This document shows positions 26,114 through 34,134 of a DNA stretch of 52,548 bases, in pieces. The notes under the pieces are model-generated. The model saw only the letters and a program-made list of their open reading frames with translations. It was not told the origin of the DNA and did no database searches. Position 1 is the stretch's first letter; every line of letters starts with the position of its first letter. Made by a program: the position numbers and the translations under genes. Origin of the DNA: Clostridia bacterium (GTDB taxonomy: Bacteria; Bacillota; Clostridia; Oscillospirales; Acutalibacteraceae); contig JAFVVQ010000005.1 of NCBI GenBank assembly GCA_017502085.1, positions 1 through 52,548 on the forward strand, in the 5' to 3' direction.

Positions 26114-27125
26114 ACTGATCAAAGAACTCAGCACCCTTTCGGGAATCTCGGGCAGAGAGGATGCCGTCAGGGATTATATTATAGATAAAATCGAAGGTTA
26201 TGCCGAATACAGTATCGATGCGCTCGGAAATCTCCTCGTTTTCAAAAAAGGTAAAAAACCCGCAAAAAACAAAGTTATGCTTGACGCTCATATGGATGAG
26301 GTCGGGATGATAATAACTGCCGTAACCTCTGAGGGTTATCTGAAATTTGCCAAAGTCGGCGGAATCAATTCAAAAGTTTTCATCGGCAGAAGCGTAAAGG
26401 TCGGCGAAAATGCAATCAACGGTGTTGTCGGCATAAAGCCCGTTCACCTTGTCGATAAGGATAAAGAGGATGCCATTCCGTCGGCGGATGACCTTTATAT
26501 TGATATCGGAGCCGAAAGCAAAGAGCAGGCGGAGAAATTCGTTTCGCTCGGCGATGCGGTGTATTTTGACAGTGATTTCGTTGAATTCGGTGACGGGTTC
26601 ATCAAGGCAAAGGCTCTTGACGACAGAGTCGGATGTGCAATTCTCATCGAAATGATAAGAAGTGAGCTCGAATACGATGCGTGGTTTTCTTTCAGCGTGC
26701 AAGAGGAAATCGGCACAAGAGGCGCACAGACTGCCGCATTCAACATTGCACCCGACTATGCCGTAGTTGTTGAAACAACAACTGCCGCCGATATTTCGGG
26801 CGTCAGGGATGAGAAAAGGGTCTGCATCTGCGGTAAGGGCGGCACGGTTTCGTTTATGGACAGAAGTACGCTTTATAATAAGGCGCTTTTTGACAGAGCG
26901 TTTGAAATTGCAGATGAAAAAGGCATTCTCTGTCAGCCCAAGACCTATGTTGCGGGCGGTAACGATGCGGGTGCAATCCATAAGAGCAGGGGAGGAGTAA
27001 AGGTGCTGACGGTATCAGTGCCGTGCAGATATCTCCACTCTCCCGTATGTGTTATCAAATACTCAGATGCGGAAGAAAGTCTGAAGCTTATCAAGGCATT
27101 GGCGGAGGAATTCGCAGTATGCTGA
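26106..27125 (+). CDS. M42 family metallopeptidase, second of two
   Basis: Second di-metal aminopeptidase, 339 residues. Ligand motifs are MLDAHMDEVGMI, KALDDRVGCAI, FSVQEEIGTRGAQ, VVVETTTAADISG and PCRYLHSPVCV. It is clearly diverged from its neighbour, for instance in the fourth ligand block (VET versus VDV), so specificity may differ. The start is at ATG 26106, 8 bases after AAAGGAG; it overlaps the stop region of the first M42 gene. It overlaps the GNAT gene by 7 bases, indicating tight translational coupling. Confidence 0.94.
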   Translation: MLELIKELSTLSGISGREDAVRDYIIDKIEGYAEYSIDALGNLLVFKKGKKPAKNKVMLDAHMDEVGMIITAVTSEGYLKFAKVGGINSKVFIGRSVKVGENAINGVVGIKPVHLVDKDKEDAIPSADDLYIDIGAESKEQAEKFVSLGDAVYFDSDFVEFGDGFIKAKALDDRVGCAILIEMIRSELEYDAWFSFSVQEEIGTRGAQTAAFNIAPDYAVVVETTTAADISGVRDEKRVCICGKGGTVSFMDRSTLYNKALFDRAFEIADEKGILCQPKTYVAGGNDAGAIHKSRGGVKVLTVSVPCRYLHSPVCVIKYSDAEESLKLIKALAEEFAVC

Positions 27126-27862
27126 GGCTTTGCGAAAGCTTGACGGAGCTTGGATTTATGTCTGCCGACCCGTATGCGGCAAGGATTTCAGCTCTTGCAA
27201 AAACTTACGGCTTCGGCTATGATTTTGCGCTTTTCTGGGTGCAGTATGACGGCAACGGAAATCCTGTTGCGGCAGTCAGCCGTGTTGACGGTAATATGAA
27301 TATTTATTGCACGGAAAAATCCGTCTATGAGGAGCTTAAGGAGTTTGTTTGTGCGGTGGGATTTTCGGTTATATCCTGTCGGAAAGAAACTGCCGATAAG
27401 CTCGGATTCAATGCATCAAAAACGTCTTATATCGTTAAATACAGTGGAATACCCGCACCCGTGCACGAATGTGTTTTATGGGATTACGATAAAAAATCGG
27501 TTTATCGGCTTTTGCGTGACCGAGGCTTTGAAATGGGAGAGTTCGGTGATTTTCTTGCCGATTTCTGTTCAAAGCTGAATAAAGAAACGGCAAAACTTGC
27601 GGCAATTGCACACGATGAGCTTGATGCCTGTGCAAGTGCACTTTTCGTCGGTGAAAAATCGGTGCTTCTCGGAGCGGTTGCAACAAGAGAAGGCGCTCAG
27701 GGCAACGGATATGCGTCAAGGCTTGTCAAAGCACTTGCCGACAGTTTCGGCGATAAAACCGTTTTTCTTTTCTGCCGTAATGACTCGCTTCTCGCTTTTT
27801 ATGAAAAAATCGGGTTTGAGAATAACGGTGTGTGGGTTGAAATTATAAAGAAGGAGGCATAA
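27119..27862 (+). CDS. GNAT family N-acetyltransferase
   Basis: A 247-residue protein whose C-terminal half is a GNAT fold. The acetyl-CoA pyrophosphate loop reads REGAQGNGYASRLV (Q-x-x-G-x-G/A), and the closing block is LFCRNDSLLAFYEKIGFEN. The N-terminal half (residues 1-120) is a diverged, probably second GNAT-like domain with VAAVSRVDGNMNIY. The acceptor substrate is unknown. ATG 27119 is chosen for GGAGG 10 bases upstream. It overlaps the M42 gene upstream and is 2 bases from the next gene. Confidence 0.85.
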   Translation: MLRLCESLTELGFMSADPYAARISALAKTYGFGYDFALFWVQYDGNGNPVAAVSRVDGNMNIYCTEKSVYEELKEFVCAVGFSVISCRKETADKLGFNASKTSYIVKYSGIPAPVHECVLWDYDKKSVYRLLRDRGFEMGEFGDFLADFCSKLNKETAKLAAIAHDELDACASALFVGEKSVLLGAVATREGAQGNGYASRLVKALADSFGDKTVFLFCRNDSLLAFYEKIGFENNGVWVEIIKKEA

Positions 27863-27864
27863 GT

Positions 27865-28554
27865 ATGTCACCGCTTTGTTATGTTCTTGCAGGTCTGACT
27901 GCAGTTTTTGCAACGTGCTGTATTCTGCTCAGGCGCAAAGGCAAATCTTTTGAAGGAATGCTTTTTAAGTTCCTGGCAAGCTTTGCTTTTGTTTCGGTTG
28001 CGATTGTCGGATACAGTTTTTCACCGAAAGAAACATTTTATTTTTGTCTTGTCAGTTTTGCTCTGATGTTCGGATTTTTTGGTGACGTTCTTCTCGGGAT
28101 CAAAGAAATTGCACCGAAATTCAAGCCGAAGCTGATTGTTCTCGGCTTGATATTCTTTTCTCTCGGTCATATCTGCTGTTTGTGTGCCTTTGTCACTCAG
28201 ATCGGAATTCAGCCGATAACCTTACTTGTCGGTCTCGGCGGTGCGGTTATAGCGTTCATAGCAACAACAGTGCTGAAAATGAAGATTGATTTGAAATTAA
28301 AAATTGTTATGTCCGTTTATTACGGGCTTCTGTTTCTTAAGGTTTCCATGGCAGCGGCAATGATTGTCATCAAGGGTGCGACGCCTGCATATATCGTTGC
28401 TCTCGTTTCGGGCATCTGCTTTGTTATCAGCGATACCTGTCTCGGAATCCTCTATTTTACCGCTGTCAAACGCAAAAATGCTCTTGTAACAGCGGAACTC
28501 TCTACGTATTATCCCGCACAGGTTCTTTTGGCAATTTCGGTTGCTATGATGTAA
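27865..28554 (+). CDS. YhhN family membrane protein (lysoplasmalogenase-like)
   Basis: A 229-residue membrane protein with about eight helices of the YhhN/TMEM86 family. Members in animals hydrolyse lysoplasmalogens, and bacterial ones are thought to act on similar ether lipids, which clostridia possess. The family's acidic motifs are present: FFGDVLLGIKE in helix 3 and FVISDTCLGILYF near the C terminus, with YYPAQVLLAIS closing. Activity on plasmalogens is inferred. It lies mid-operon, 2 bases after the GNAT gene. Confidence 0.82.
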   Translation: MSPLCYVLAGLTAVFATCCILLRRKGKSFEGMLFKFLASFAFVSVAIVGYSFSPKETFYFCLVSFALMFGFFGDVLLGIKEIAPKFKPKLIVLGLIFFSLGHICCLCAFVTQIGIQPITLLVGLGGAVIAFIATTVLKMKIDLKLKIVMSVYYGLLFLKVSMAAAMIVIKGATPAYIVALVSGICFVISDTCLGILYFTAVKRKNALVTAELSTYYPAQVLLAISVAMM

Positions 28555-28570
28555 GAAGGAGAAGTGAAAT

Positions 28571-29941
28571 ATGTTAACAGGTCTTTCGATAAAATTCTTT
28601 TCTTTGCTGATGCCTCTTATTATTGCATTCAACGGCTTATCGTTCAGTCTGCCGTTCATCAGCGATTCAGCGGAAATCACATATGCTTATTCAAATGAAG
28701 AATCGGGTTCAGCCGCAGGAACCGTAACCGTCAATGCAAAATATGACGGCAAATACAAACTTTATTGGGGCATGGATTCGGATTCAAAGCTTTCTGTTGA
28801 TGTCAGCGGATATGAAGTATATTACAGTGAATTTGCAACAGTAAAGGTTGACGACGGCAAGGGCAGTGAGGATATCTACGGATTCACTGCAATTCCCGAC
28901 GGAGCAGAAACAATTCTTGCTTATAAGGGTGGAATTCTTGTCGGCAGTGCCGATATCCCCGAAGAAAAGCAGGCGGACAGAGGTGAACGAGAGTATGCCT
29001 TCGGTGCGCTGAGCGACCTTCATTTCAAGAGATATAACCAGTCTCTTTCGGGCGACGATGCTCTGCTGACATTTCCCAATGCACTCAATTTTCTTGATGC
29101 CTGCGGAGTATCGCTTGTCGGTATGTCGGGCGACCTTTCGAGAGACGGCGAAGAATACGCATTCAAGAATTTCAATCTGATTGCGGCGGAATACGATTTT
29201 CCTGTCTATACCTGCACGGGCAATCACGATGTCAGTGATTATTTTACACTTGTCAACTGGCAGAAATATGTCAATGCGGGCGTTTACGGTGCAGAAAAGG
29301 CTGATGGCGTTGAAAACGTAGCGGATAACGGACTTGATTTCGTATATGCACCCGATGCTGCAAACGGTGACGTTTTTATCTTTCTTTCACAGTATCAGTG
29401 GGATTATAACAGTGATTCAAGCCGAATCCTTAAAGATGAGCAGCTTGATTGGCTCGAAATTCAACTTAAAAAATATAAGGATACAACCGTATATCTTTTC
29501 TTCCATACTTTCCTTAACAACCCCGTCGAGGGTGAGGTTCCGGAGATGGGTGAAGGCAACCTTATCAACAACGCAGGTCACGCTTATGACTTGCCGTTCA
29601 CCGAGGGCTGTCCCGATGAGGTGAGGTTTGAGGACCTTATGGATGAATATGAAAATGTTGTGTTCTTCAACGGTCATTCACATTGGGCATACGATATGCA
29701 GAAGCTGAATCCTCAGCTCAATATCACCGATTATAACGGTGAATTTGCAACTATGGTACATATTTCCAGCGTATCTTCTCCCAGAAGAACAACAGCAAAC
29801 ATTGCTGATACAACCGAACATGCAATGCGCTCATCCGAGGGTATGCTTATCGAGGTTTACGGAGATGAAATTGTTTTCACTGCAATCGACTTCCTCCGCG
29901 GCGAAATGCTTGCATATGCTACCTATACTGCAGAAAAATAA
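28571..29941 (+). CDS. Exported calcineurin-like metallophosphoesterase
   Basis: A 456-residue protein with an N-terminal hydrophobic signal (FSLLMPLIIAFNGLSFSLPF) and a beta-rich N-terminal domain to about residue 140. The metallophosphoesterase domain has complete metal motifs: GALSDLHFKRYN, GMSGDLSRDG, CTGNHDVSDYF, FFHTF and FFNGHSHWAYD. It is expected outside the cell or on its surface, acting on a phosphate or phosphodiester. It is the seventh gene of its operon, followed after 23 bases by a small membrane protein. Confidence 0.87.
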   Translation: MLTGLSIKFFSLLMPLIIAFNGLSFSLPFISDSAEITYAYSNEESGSAAGTVTVNAKYDGKYKLYWGMDSDSKLSVDVSGYEVYYSEFATVKVDDGKGSEDIYGFTAIPDGAETILAYKGGILVGSADIPEEKQADRGEREYAFGALSDLHFKRYNQSLSGDDALLTFPNALNFLDACGVSLVGMSGDLSRDGEEYAFKNFNLIAAEYDFPVYTCTGNHDVSDYFTLVNWQKYVNAGVYGAEKADGVENVADNGLDFVYAPDAANGDVFIFLSQYQWDYNSDSSRILKDEQLDWLEIQLKKYKDTTVYLFFHTFLNNPVEGEVPEMGEGNLINNAGHAYDLPFTEGCPDEVRFEDLMDEYENVVFFNGHSHWAYDMQKLNPQLNITDYNGEFATMVHISSVSSPRRTTANIADTTEHAMRSSEGMLIEVYGDEIVFTAIDFLRGEMLAYATYTAEK

Positions 29942-29964
29942 TCAACCTGAAGGAGGCTTCCCGT

Positions 29965-30177
29965 ATGAAAAAATTTATATTTTATATCGCACTTTTCCTT
30001 GCCGGAACTGTCGGCGTTTTCGGAACTCTTTCGGCTTGCTGCGGAGCATTGCCCGGTGTCAGCAATGCATTGAGTTTGCTTAACACGCCCGAAGAAATTA
30101 TACTTTTTCTCGTTTGCCTTGCGGTGATGATTTTCGGTCTGGCAAAGAGCATTTGTGAAGTCAGAAAAGATAAATAA
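29965..30177 (+). CDS. Small two-helix membrane protein, unknown
   Basis: A 70-residue protein with two predicted membrane helices (FYIALFLAGTVGVFGTL and IILFLVCLAVMIFGLA), a short loop with LLNTPEEI, and a basic C-terminal tail. GGAGG 11 bases upstream supports translation. I recognise no family. It is the last gene of the eight-gene operon, just before the terminator, and next to an exported phosphoesterase with which it might work. Confidence 0.7.
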   Translation: MKKFIFYIALFLAGTVGVFGTLSACCGALPGVSNALSLLNTPEEIILFLVCLAVMIFGLAKSICEVRKDK

Positions 30178-30184
30178 CGTTCAA

Positions 30185-30224
30185 TCGGAGCGTGTCCTGT
30201 CGGGCACACTCCGATTTTTTATGC
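30185..30224 (+). terminator. Terminator of the eight-gene operon
   Basis: ATCGGAG-C-GTG pairs with CAC-A-CTCCGAT around a 10-base loop and runs into TTTTTTAT. It overlaps the 3' end of the convergent sigG gene. Confidence 0.85.
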
Positions 30225-30995
30225 TCTGTTGCTTTCTTTGATTCTCTTGATTGCACCCTTTTCGAGTCTTGAAACCTGAGCCTGAGAAATGCCTATTTCA
30301 CTTGCCACTTCCATCTGTGTTTTACCTGCCATAAACCGAAGCCACAGAATCTTCTTTTCTCTCGGATTCAGTTCGCTGATGGCTTGTCTGAGAAGGATTT
30401 CGTCAAGCCAGCTTTCGTCTGTTTCTGATGATCCGATCTGGTCCATAACGTAAATTGTGTCACCGCCATCGGAGTATACGGGTTCGTTGAGAGAAACGGG
30501 CTCAACGATGGCGTCAAGGGCGATAACGACACTTTCGCGATCAGTGCCGAGTTCTTTTGCTATTTCTTCGGGAGAGGGATCTCTCTCCAGCTTGTTTATC
30601 AGTTTTTCACGCACCTGCATTGCGTGGTATGCGGTATCTCTGACGGAACGGCTGACCCTGACGGGATTGTTGTCTCTCAGATGCCGACGTACTTCTCCGA
30701 TGATCATCGGACAGGCGTACGTGCTGAAGCGCACGTCGAGAGTCAGATCAAAATTATCAATCGCTTTTATAAGACCGATGCATCCCACCTGAAAAAGGTC
30801 GTCGGGATTTTCGCCTCTGTTTGCAAACCGTTGGATAACGCTCAGAACAAGCCGCAGATTTCCCATTATGAGATCCTCACGCGCTTTTTTATCACCTGAA
30901 CGTGCTTTTTTGAGAAGCTCAATTTTTTCGCTTTCTTTGAGCACCTTCAGCTTCGACGTATTGATTCCGCAGATTTCAACCTTGTTGAATTGCAA
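30219..30995 (-). CDS. sigG: Sporulation sigma factor SigG
   Basis: Late forespore sigma factor, 258 residues, directing RNA polymerase to spore-maturation genes. From TTG 30995 (GGGGTGAT just upstream) it reads MQFNKVEICGINTSKL, which aligns with the start of Bacillus SigG. Longer in-frame readings add non-homologous sequence. Region 2 is seen as GNLRLVLSVIQRF, DDLFQVGCIGLIKAIDNFD, FSTYACPMIIGEVRRHLRD; region 3 as RVSRSVRDTAYHA; region 4 as QMEVASEIGISQAQVSRLEK. It is the main evidence that the host sporulates. In many clostridia it lies by spoIIGA-sigE; here it stands alone, divergent from potABCD. Confidence 0.96.
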   Translation of the reverse strand: MQFNKVEICGINTSKLKVLKESEKIELLKKARSGDKKAREDLIMGNLRLVLSVIQRFANRGENPDDLFQVGCIGLIKAIDNFDLTLDVRFSTYACPMIIGEVRRHLRDNNPVRVSRSVRDTAYHAMQVREKLINKLERDPSPEEIAKELGTDRESVVIALDAIVEPVSLNEPVYSDGGDTIYVMDQIGSSETDESWLDEILLRQAISELNPREKKILWLRFMAGKTQMEVASEIGISQAQVSRLEKGAIKRIKESNRA

Positions 30996-31115
30996 ATTAT
31001 CACCCCGTAAAATTTTTCTTGCATATACAGTATTGCCTGAAATCATCGGGGTTATCAGTATCGGATACACATAAATCATCCGAAATACGAAAATTTTTTT
31101 CAAAAATAAAAAAAC

Positions 31116-31165
31116 GAGCAAAACAGAGCAAAAAAGAGCATCCGAGAGAAAAACGGAGCAAAATA
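31116..31165. repeat. Five tandem 10-bp repeats, GAGCAAAA-type
   Basis: Units start at 31116, 31126, 31136, 31146 and 31156: GAGCAAAACA, GAGCAAAAAA, GAGCATCCGA, GAGAAAAACG, GAGCAAAATA. The phase is about one helical turn. A single inverted copy (GTTTTTGCTC, 31231-31240) lies in the spacer of the potA promoter, directly against the -10. This looks like a protein-binding array or a curved-DNA element. Confidence 0.6.
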
Positions 31166-31217
31166 TTTGAAAAATCAAAACCGAAACGGATTTTTCACGG
31201 ATATTATAAAAATATTG

Positions 31218-31246
31218 TTGACATTTGCAAGTTTTTGCTCTATATT
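31218..31246 (+). promoter_or_regulatory. Near-consensus sigma-A promoter of potABCD
   Basis: A perfect TTGACA (31218-31223), exactly 17 bases, then TATATT (31241-31246). The spacer ends with TTTTTGCTC, the reverse complement of the repeat unit at 31116-31165. Confidence 0.85.
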
Positions 31247-31358
31247 TTATTTATGATTTTATACAGCGAGGCAGAATTGACTTTTATCGCACTGTATAAA
31301 AACCATAATCAGCCGTTTTTTTTCGCTTGTTCGGAAAGGGCAGAGAGGGGATGCATAA

Positions 31359-32483
31359 TTGAAAGAAAACGTTATCATCGATCTTAAAAACATTTCCGTT
31401 AAATTCGGAGATAATCAGGTGCTTAAAGACCTTAACCTCTACATCCGTGATAAGGAGTTCATAACGTTTCTCGGTCCTTCGGGATGCGGAAAAACAACGA
31501 CCCTGCGCATCATCGCAGGTTTCATTGAACCCGATTCGGGCGAGGTTATTTTTGAAGGCAAAAAAATCAATGGTGTACCGCCTCACAAGAGACAGGTTAA
31601 CACCATTTTTCAGCGTTATGCTCTTTTTCCGCATCTTAATGTTTATGAGAACGTTGCTTTTGGTCTGCGCATAAAAAAGGTTCCCGAGAAGCAGATCAAA
31701 GAAACCGTTGAAGAAATGCTCGCTCTTGTTAACCTCAAGGGCTTTAATAAGCGTAACATAAATTCACTCTCAGGCGGTCAGCAACAGCGAGTTGCAATCG
31801 CAAGAGCACTTGCGGTCAAGCCCAGAGTCCTTCTGCTTGATGAGCCTCTCGGTGCACTTGATCTCAAACTCCGAAAGGATATGCAGCACGAGCTTAAGAA
31901 CATTCAGCAAAGGCTCGGCATCACCTTTATCTACGTTACTCACGACCAGGAGGAAGCGCTCTCAATGTCGGATACCGTTGTTGTTATGGACAGCGGTGTT
32001 ATCCAGCAGATAGGCACACCTCTTGATATTTATAACGAACCCAAAAACGCTTTTGTTGCCGATTTCATCGGTGAAAGTAATATCCTTGACGGCGTTATGC
32101 TTGATGACTGCCTCGTTGAGTTTTCGGGCGCAAGATTCGAGTGCCTTGATAAGGGCTTTGCGAAGAATGAAGCGATCGACGTCGTTGTCCGCCCCGAGGA
32201 CGTTGACGTTGTCGAGTCCGAAAAGGGTATGCTTAAAGGCGAAGTGACCTCGGTTACTTTCAAGGGCGTTCATTTTGAAATCATTGTTGACATCGGTGGC
32301 TTCAAGTGGATGATTCAGACAACCGACTATCATCCTGTCGGAAGCAAAATCGGTCTTTTCATCGAGCCCGATGCAATCCATATTATGAAAAAATCCGAGT
32401 ATTCGGGTATTTACGGCGACTACAGCTCGTTCAGCGAAGAGTTTGATGAGCTTTCCGATCCCGAGGAGGTGGAGGAAGAATGA
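31359..32483 (+). CDS. potA: Spermidine/putrescine ABC transporter ATP-binding protein
   Basis: ATPase of the polyamine importer, 374 residues. It has Walker [12 protein letters not shown], signature [15 protein letters not shown], Walker [13 protein letters not shown] and the H-switch [11 protein letters not shown]-terminal TOBE domain (about residues 270-355) starts near [15 protein letters not shown]. The TTG start is supported by GAGAGGGG 8 bases upstream. It overlaps potB by the ATGA four-base overlap. The four-gene order A-B-C-D is the standard pot layout. Confidence 0.95.
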   Translation: MKENVIIDLKNISVKFGDNQVLKDLNLYIRDKEFITFLGPSGCGKTTTLRIIAGFIEPDSGEVIFEGKKINGVPPHKRQVNTIFQRYALFPHLNVYENVAFGLRIKKVPEKQIKETVEEMLALVNLKGFNKRNINSLSGGQQQRVAIARALAVKPRVLLLDEPLGALDLKLRKDMQHELKNIQQRLGITFIYVTHDQEEALSMSDTVVVMDSGVIQQIGTPLDIYNEPKNAFVADFIGESNILDGVMLDDCLVEFSGARFECLDKGFAKNEAIDVVVRPEDVDVVESEKGMLKGEVTSVTFKGVHFEIIVDIGGFKWMIQTTDYHPVGSKIGLFIEPDAIHIMKKSEYSGIYGDYSSFSEEFDELSDPEEVEEE

Positions 32484-33304
32484 GCAACCGCTCATCTCTC
32501 GGTGCGAAGCTTATTGCCGCCCCCTATATCGTGTGGTCAGCGCTTTTCATCATTGCACCGTTGATTTTTGTTGTTTATTATTCCTTCACAACCGCTGACG
32601 GCAGCTTCACGTTTGCCAATATGGCAGAACTCGGCAAATATGCCCCTACCTTTTTGCGTTCAATCTGGTTCGGAATCGTCGCAACGCTTATCTGCCTTGT
32701 GATTGCATTCCCTCTTGCATATTTCATTTCGCAGAAAACCGATAAGGTGCAGAGAACCCTTGTTCTTCTGGTTATGCTTCCTATGTGGATGAGCTTTCTT
32801 ATCAGAACTTATTCATGGATGGCTTTGCTTCAGGATACCGGTCTCATCAACGGTTTTCTCTCAAAGTTTGGCATTGATCCCGTTCATATGATAAACACCC
32901 CCGGAGCGGTTATTCTCGGTATGGTTTATAACTTTCTGCCTTATATGATAATGCCGATTTATTCCGTTATGGCAAAGCTTGACTATTCAATGGTCGAGGC
33001 TTGTCAGGATCTCGGCGGCAACAGACTGACGGTTATCAGAAGATGCATTATCCCGATGAGTATGCCGGGTGTTGTTTCGGGCATAACGATGGTATTCGTG
33101 CCTTCCGTAAGTACGTTCTATATCTCTCAGAAACTCGGCGGCGGCTCGTTCGACCTTATCGGTGACGTTATCGAGAGACAGTTTCAGCAGTCGTATAACT
33201 ATAACCTCGGCGCAGCGATTTCGCTCGTTCTGATGGTGCTCATTCTTATCTGTATGGCGGTTATGAACCACTTCACAGAGGACGAGGAGGGCATGATCAT
33301 ATGA
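32480..33304 (+). CDS. potB: Spermidine/putrescine ABC transporter permease PotB
   Basis: Membrane subunit of 274 residues with about six helices. The ABC permease EAA loop is [21 protein letters not shown]. The N-terminal segment [20 protein letters not shown] and the region [16 protein letters not shown] are typical of PotB. It is coupled to potA and to potC by ATGA overlaps on both sides, so the three proteins should be made in matched amounts. Confidence 0.95.
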   Translation: MSNRSSLGAKLIAAPYIVWSALFIIAPLIFVVYYSFTTADGSFTFANMAELGKYAPTFLRSIWFGIVATLICLVIAFPLAYFISQKTDKVQRTLVLLVMLPMWMSFLIRTYSWMALLQDTGLINGFLSKFGIDPVHMINTPGAVILGMVYNFLPYMIMPIYSVMAKLDYSMVEACQDLGGNRLTVIRRCIIPMSMPGVVSGITMVFVPSVSTFYISQKLGGGSFDLIGDVIERQFQQSYNYNLGAAISLVLMVLILICMAVMNHFTEDEEGMII

Positions 33305-34107
33305 AAATATTCTCAAAGCTCTATACGTTCCTCGTTTTTCTTTTCCTCTATGCGCCCATCATTGTGCTGATTGTTTTTTCTTTCAACTCATCATCAAGCA
33401 CAAGTATGTTCTCGGGCTTTTCACTTCAGTGGTATAAGGCTCTTTTTCAGGATGAGGCAACGCTTACCGCACTGTATAATACGGTTATCCTTGCAGTTGT
33501 ATCGTCTGTCATTGCAACAGTTCTCGGCACAGCGGCGGCAGTCGGTATTGATAAACTGAAAAAAGGACCTTTCCGTGCAGGTGTTATGGCAACGACCAAT
33601 ATCCCGATGATGAATCCCGAAATCGTAACGGGTGTTTCGATGATGCTTCTTTTTGTTTTTGTCGGCAAAATTGTCGGCGACGGTGCGGTGCTCGGCTTCG
33701 GCACTATGCTTATAGCTCACGTTACTTTCAGCTTGCCTTACGTTATTCTGAACGTTTTGCCCAAGCTTCATCAGACCGATAAAAACCTTGCGGAAGCCGC
33801 TCAGGATCTCGGTTGCAAACCCGTTTCAGCATTCTTTAAGGTTGTGTTGCCCTCAATTATGCCCGGTGTTATCACGGGTATGATTATGGCGTTCACTCTT
33901 TCGCTTGATGACTTCATTATCAGCTATTTCACAAGCGGTCCGGGCTTCCAGACTCTGCCGATTGCCATTTTCTCAATGACCAAAAAGCGAGTCAAACCCG
34001 ATATGTATGCTCTTTCGGCACTGATATTTGTGAGCATTCTCGTGCTTCTCATTATCTATAATATCGCACAGCAGAAGAGCGAAGATAAATCAAAGAAAAA
34101 AGGCTGA
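33301..34107 (+). CDS. potC: Spermidine/putrescine ABC transporter permease PotC
   Basis: Second permease, 268 residues, about six helices, pairing with PotB. The N-terminal FLFLYAPIIVLIVFSFNSS and following FSLQWYKALFQDE block are characteristic of PotC. The EAA loop is LAEAAQDLGCKPVSAFFKVVLP, shortly before the conserved FTLSLDDFIISYFTSG. It overlaps potB by four bases. potD follows after 27 bases. Confidence 0.95.
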   Translation: MKIFSKLYTFLVFLFLYAPIIVLIVFSFNSSSSTSMFSGFSLQWYKALFQDEATLTALYNTVILAVVSSVIATVLGTAAAVGIDKLKKGPFRAGVMATTNIPMMNPEIVTGVSMMLLFVFVGKIVGDGAVLGFGTMLIAHVTFSLPYVILNVLPKLHQTDKNLAEAAQDLGCKPVSAFFKVVLPSIMPGVITGMIMAFTLSLDDFIISYFTSGPGFQTLPIAIFSMTKKRVKPDMYALSALIFVSILVLLIIYNIAQQKSEDKSKKKG

Positions 34108-34134
34108 CCCCTTTTATGAAAGGAGTTGCAAAGC

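Larger units (their letters stand above)
30996..31358. other. 363-base divergent intergenic region, sigG/potA
   Basis: AT-rich region between divergent sigG and potA. It holds a five-unit 10-bp repeat array at 31116-31165 and a near-consensus potA promoter at 31218-31246, followed by about 110 bases of leader before potA. No convincing sigG promoter was recognised. No coding sequence is supported here. Confidence 0.8.

Noticed and set aside
30993-31030. Possible SigF-type promoter (GTATA ... GGTGATAAT) for sigG on the minus strand
   Set aside because: The -10-like GGTGATAAT touches the start codon, so transcription would begin inside the gene. The GGGGTGAT is better explained as the ribosome binding site, and the spacing is too long.
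30996-31178. Upstream extension of sigG by about 60 codons in the same frame
   Set aside because: The extra residues are hydrophobic and unlike SigG. The family N terminus (NKVEICG) begins right after a TTG with its own ribosome site at 30995.
31351-31362. Mini reading frames (ATG-CAT-AAT-TGA before potA; ATG-AAA-AAA-TGA at 43372-43383)
   Set aside because: They end overlapping real starts, but the ribosome site touches the first one and such short frames occur often by chance. No evidence that they are translated.
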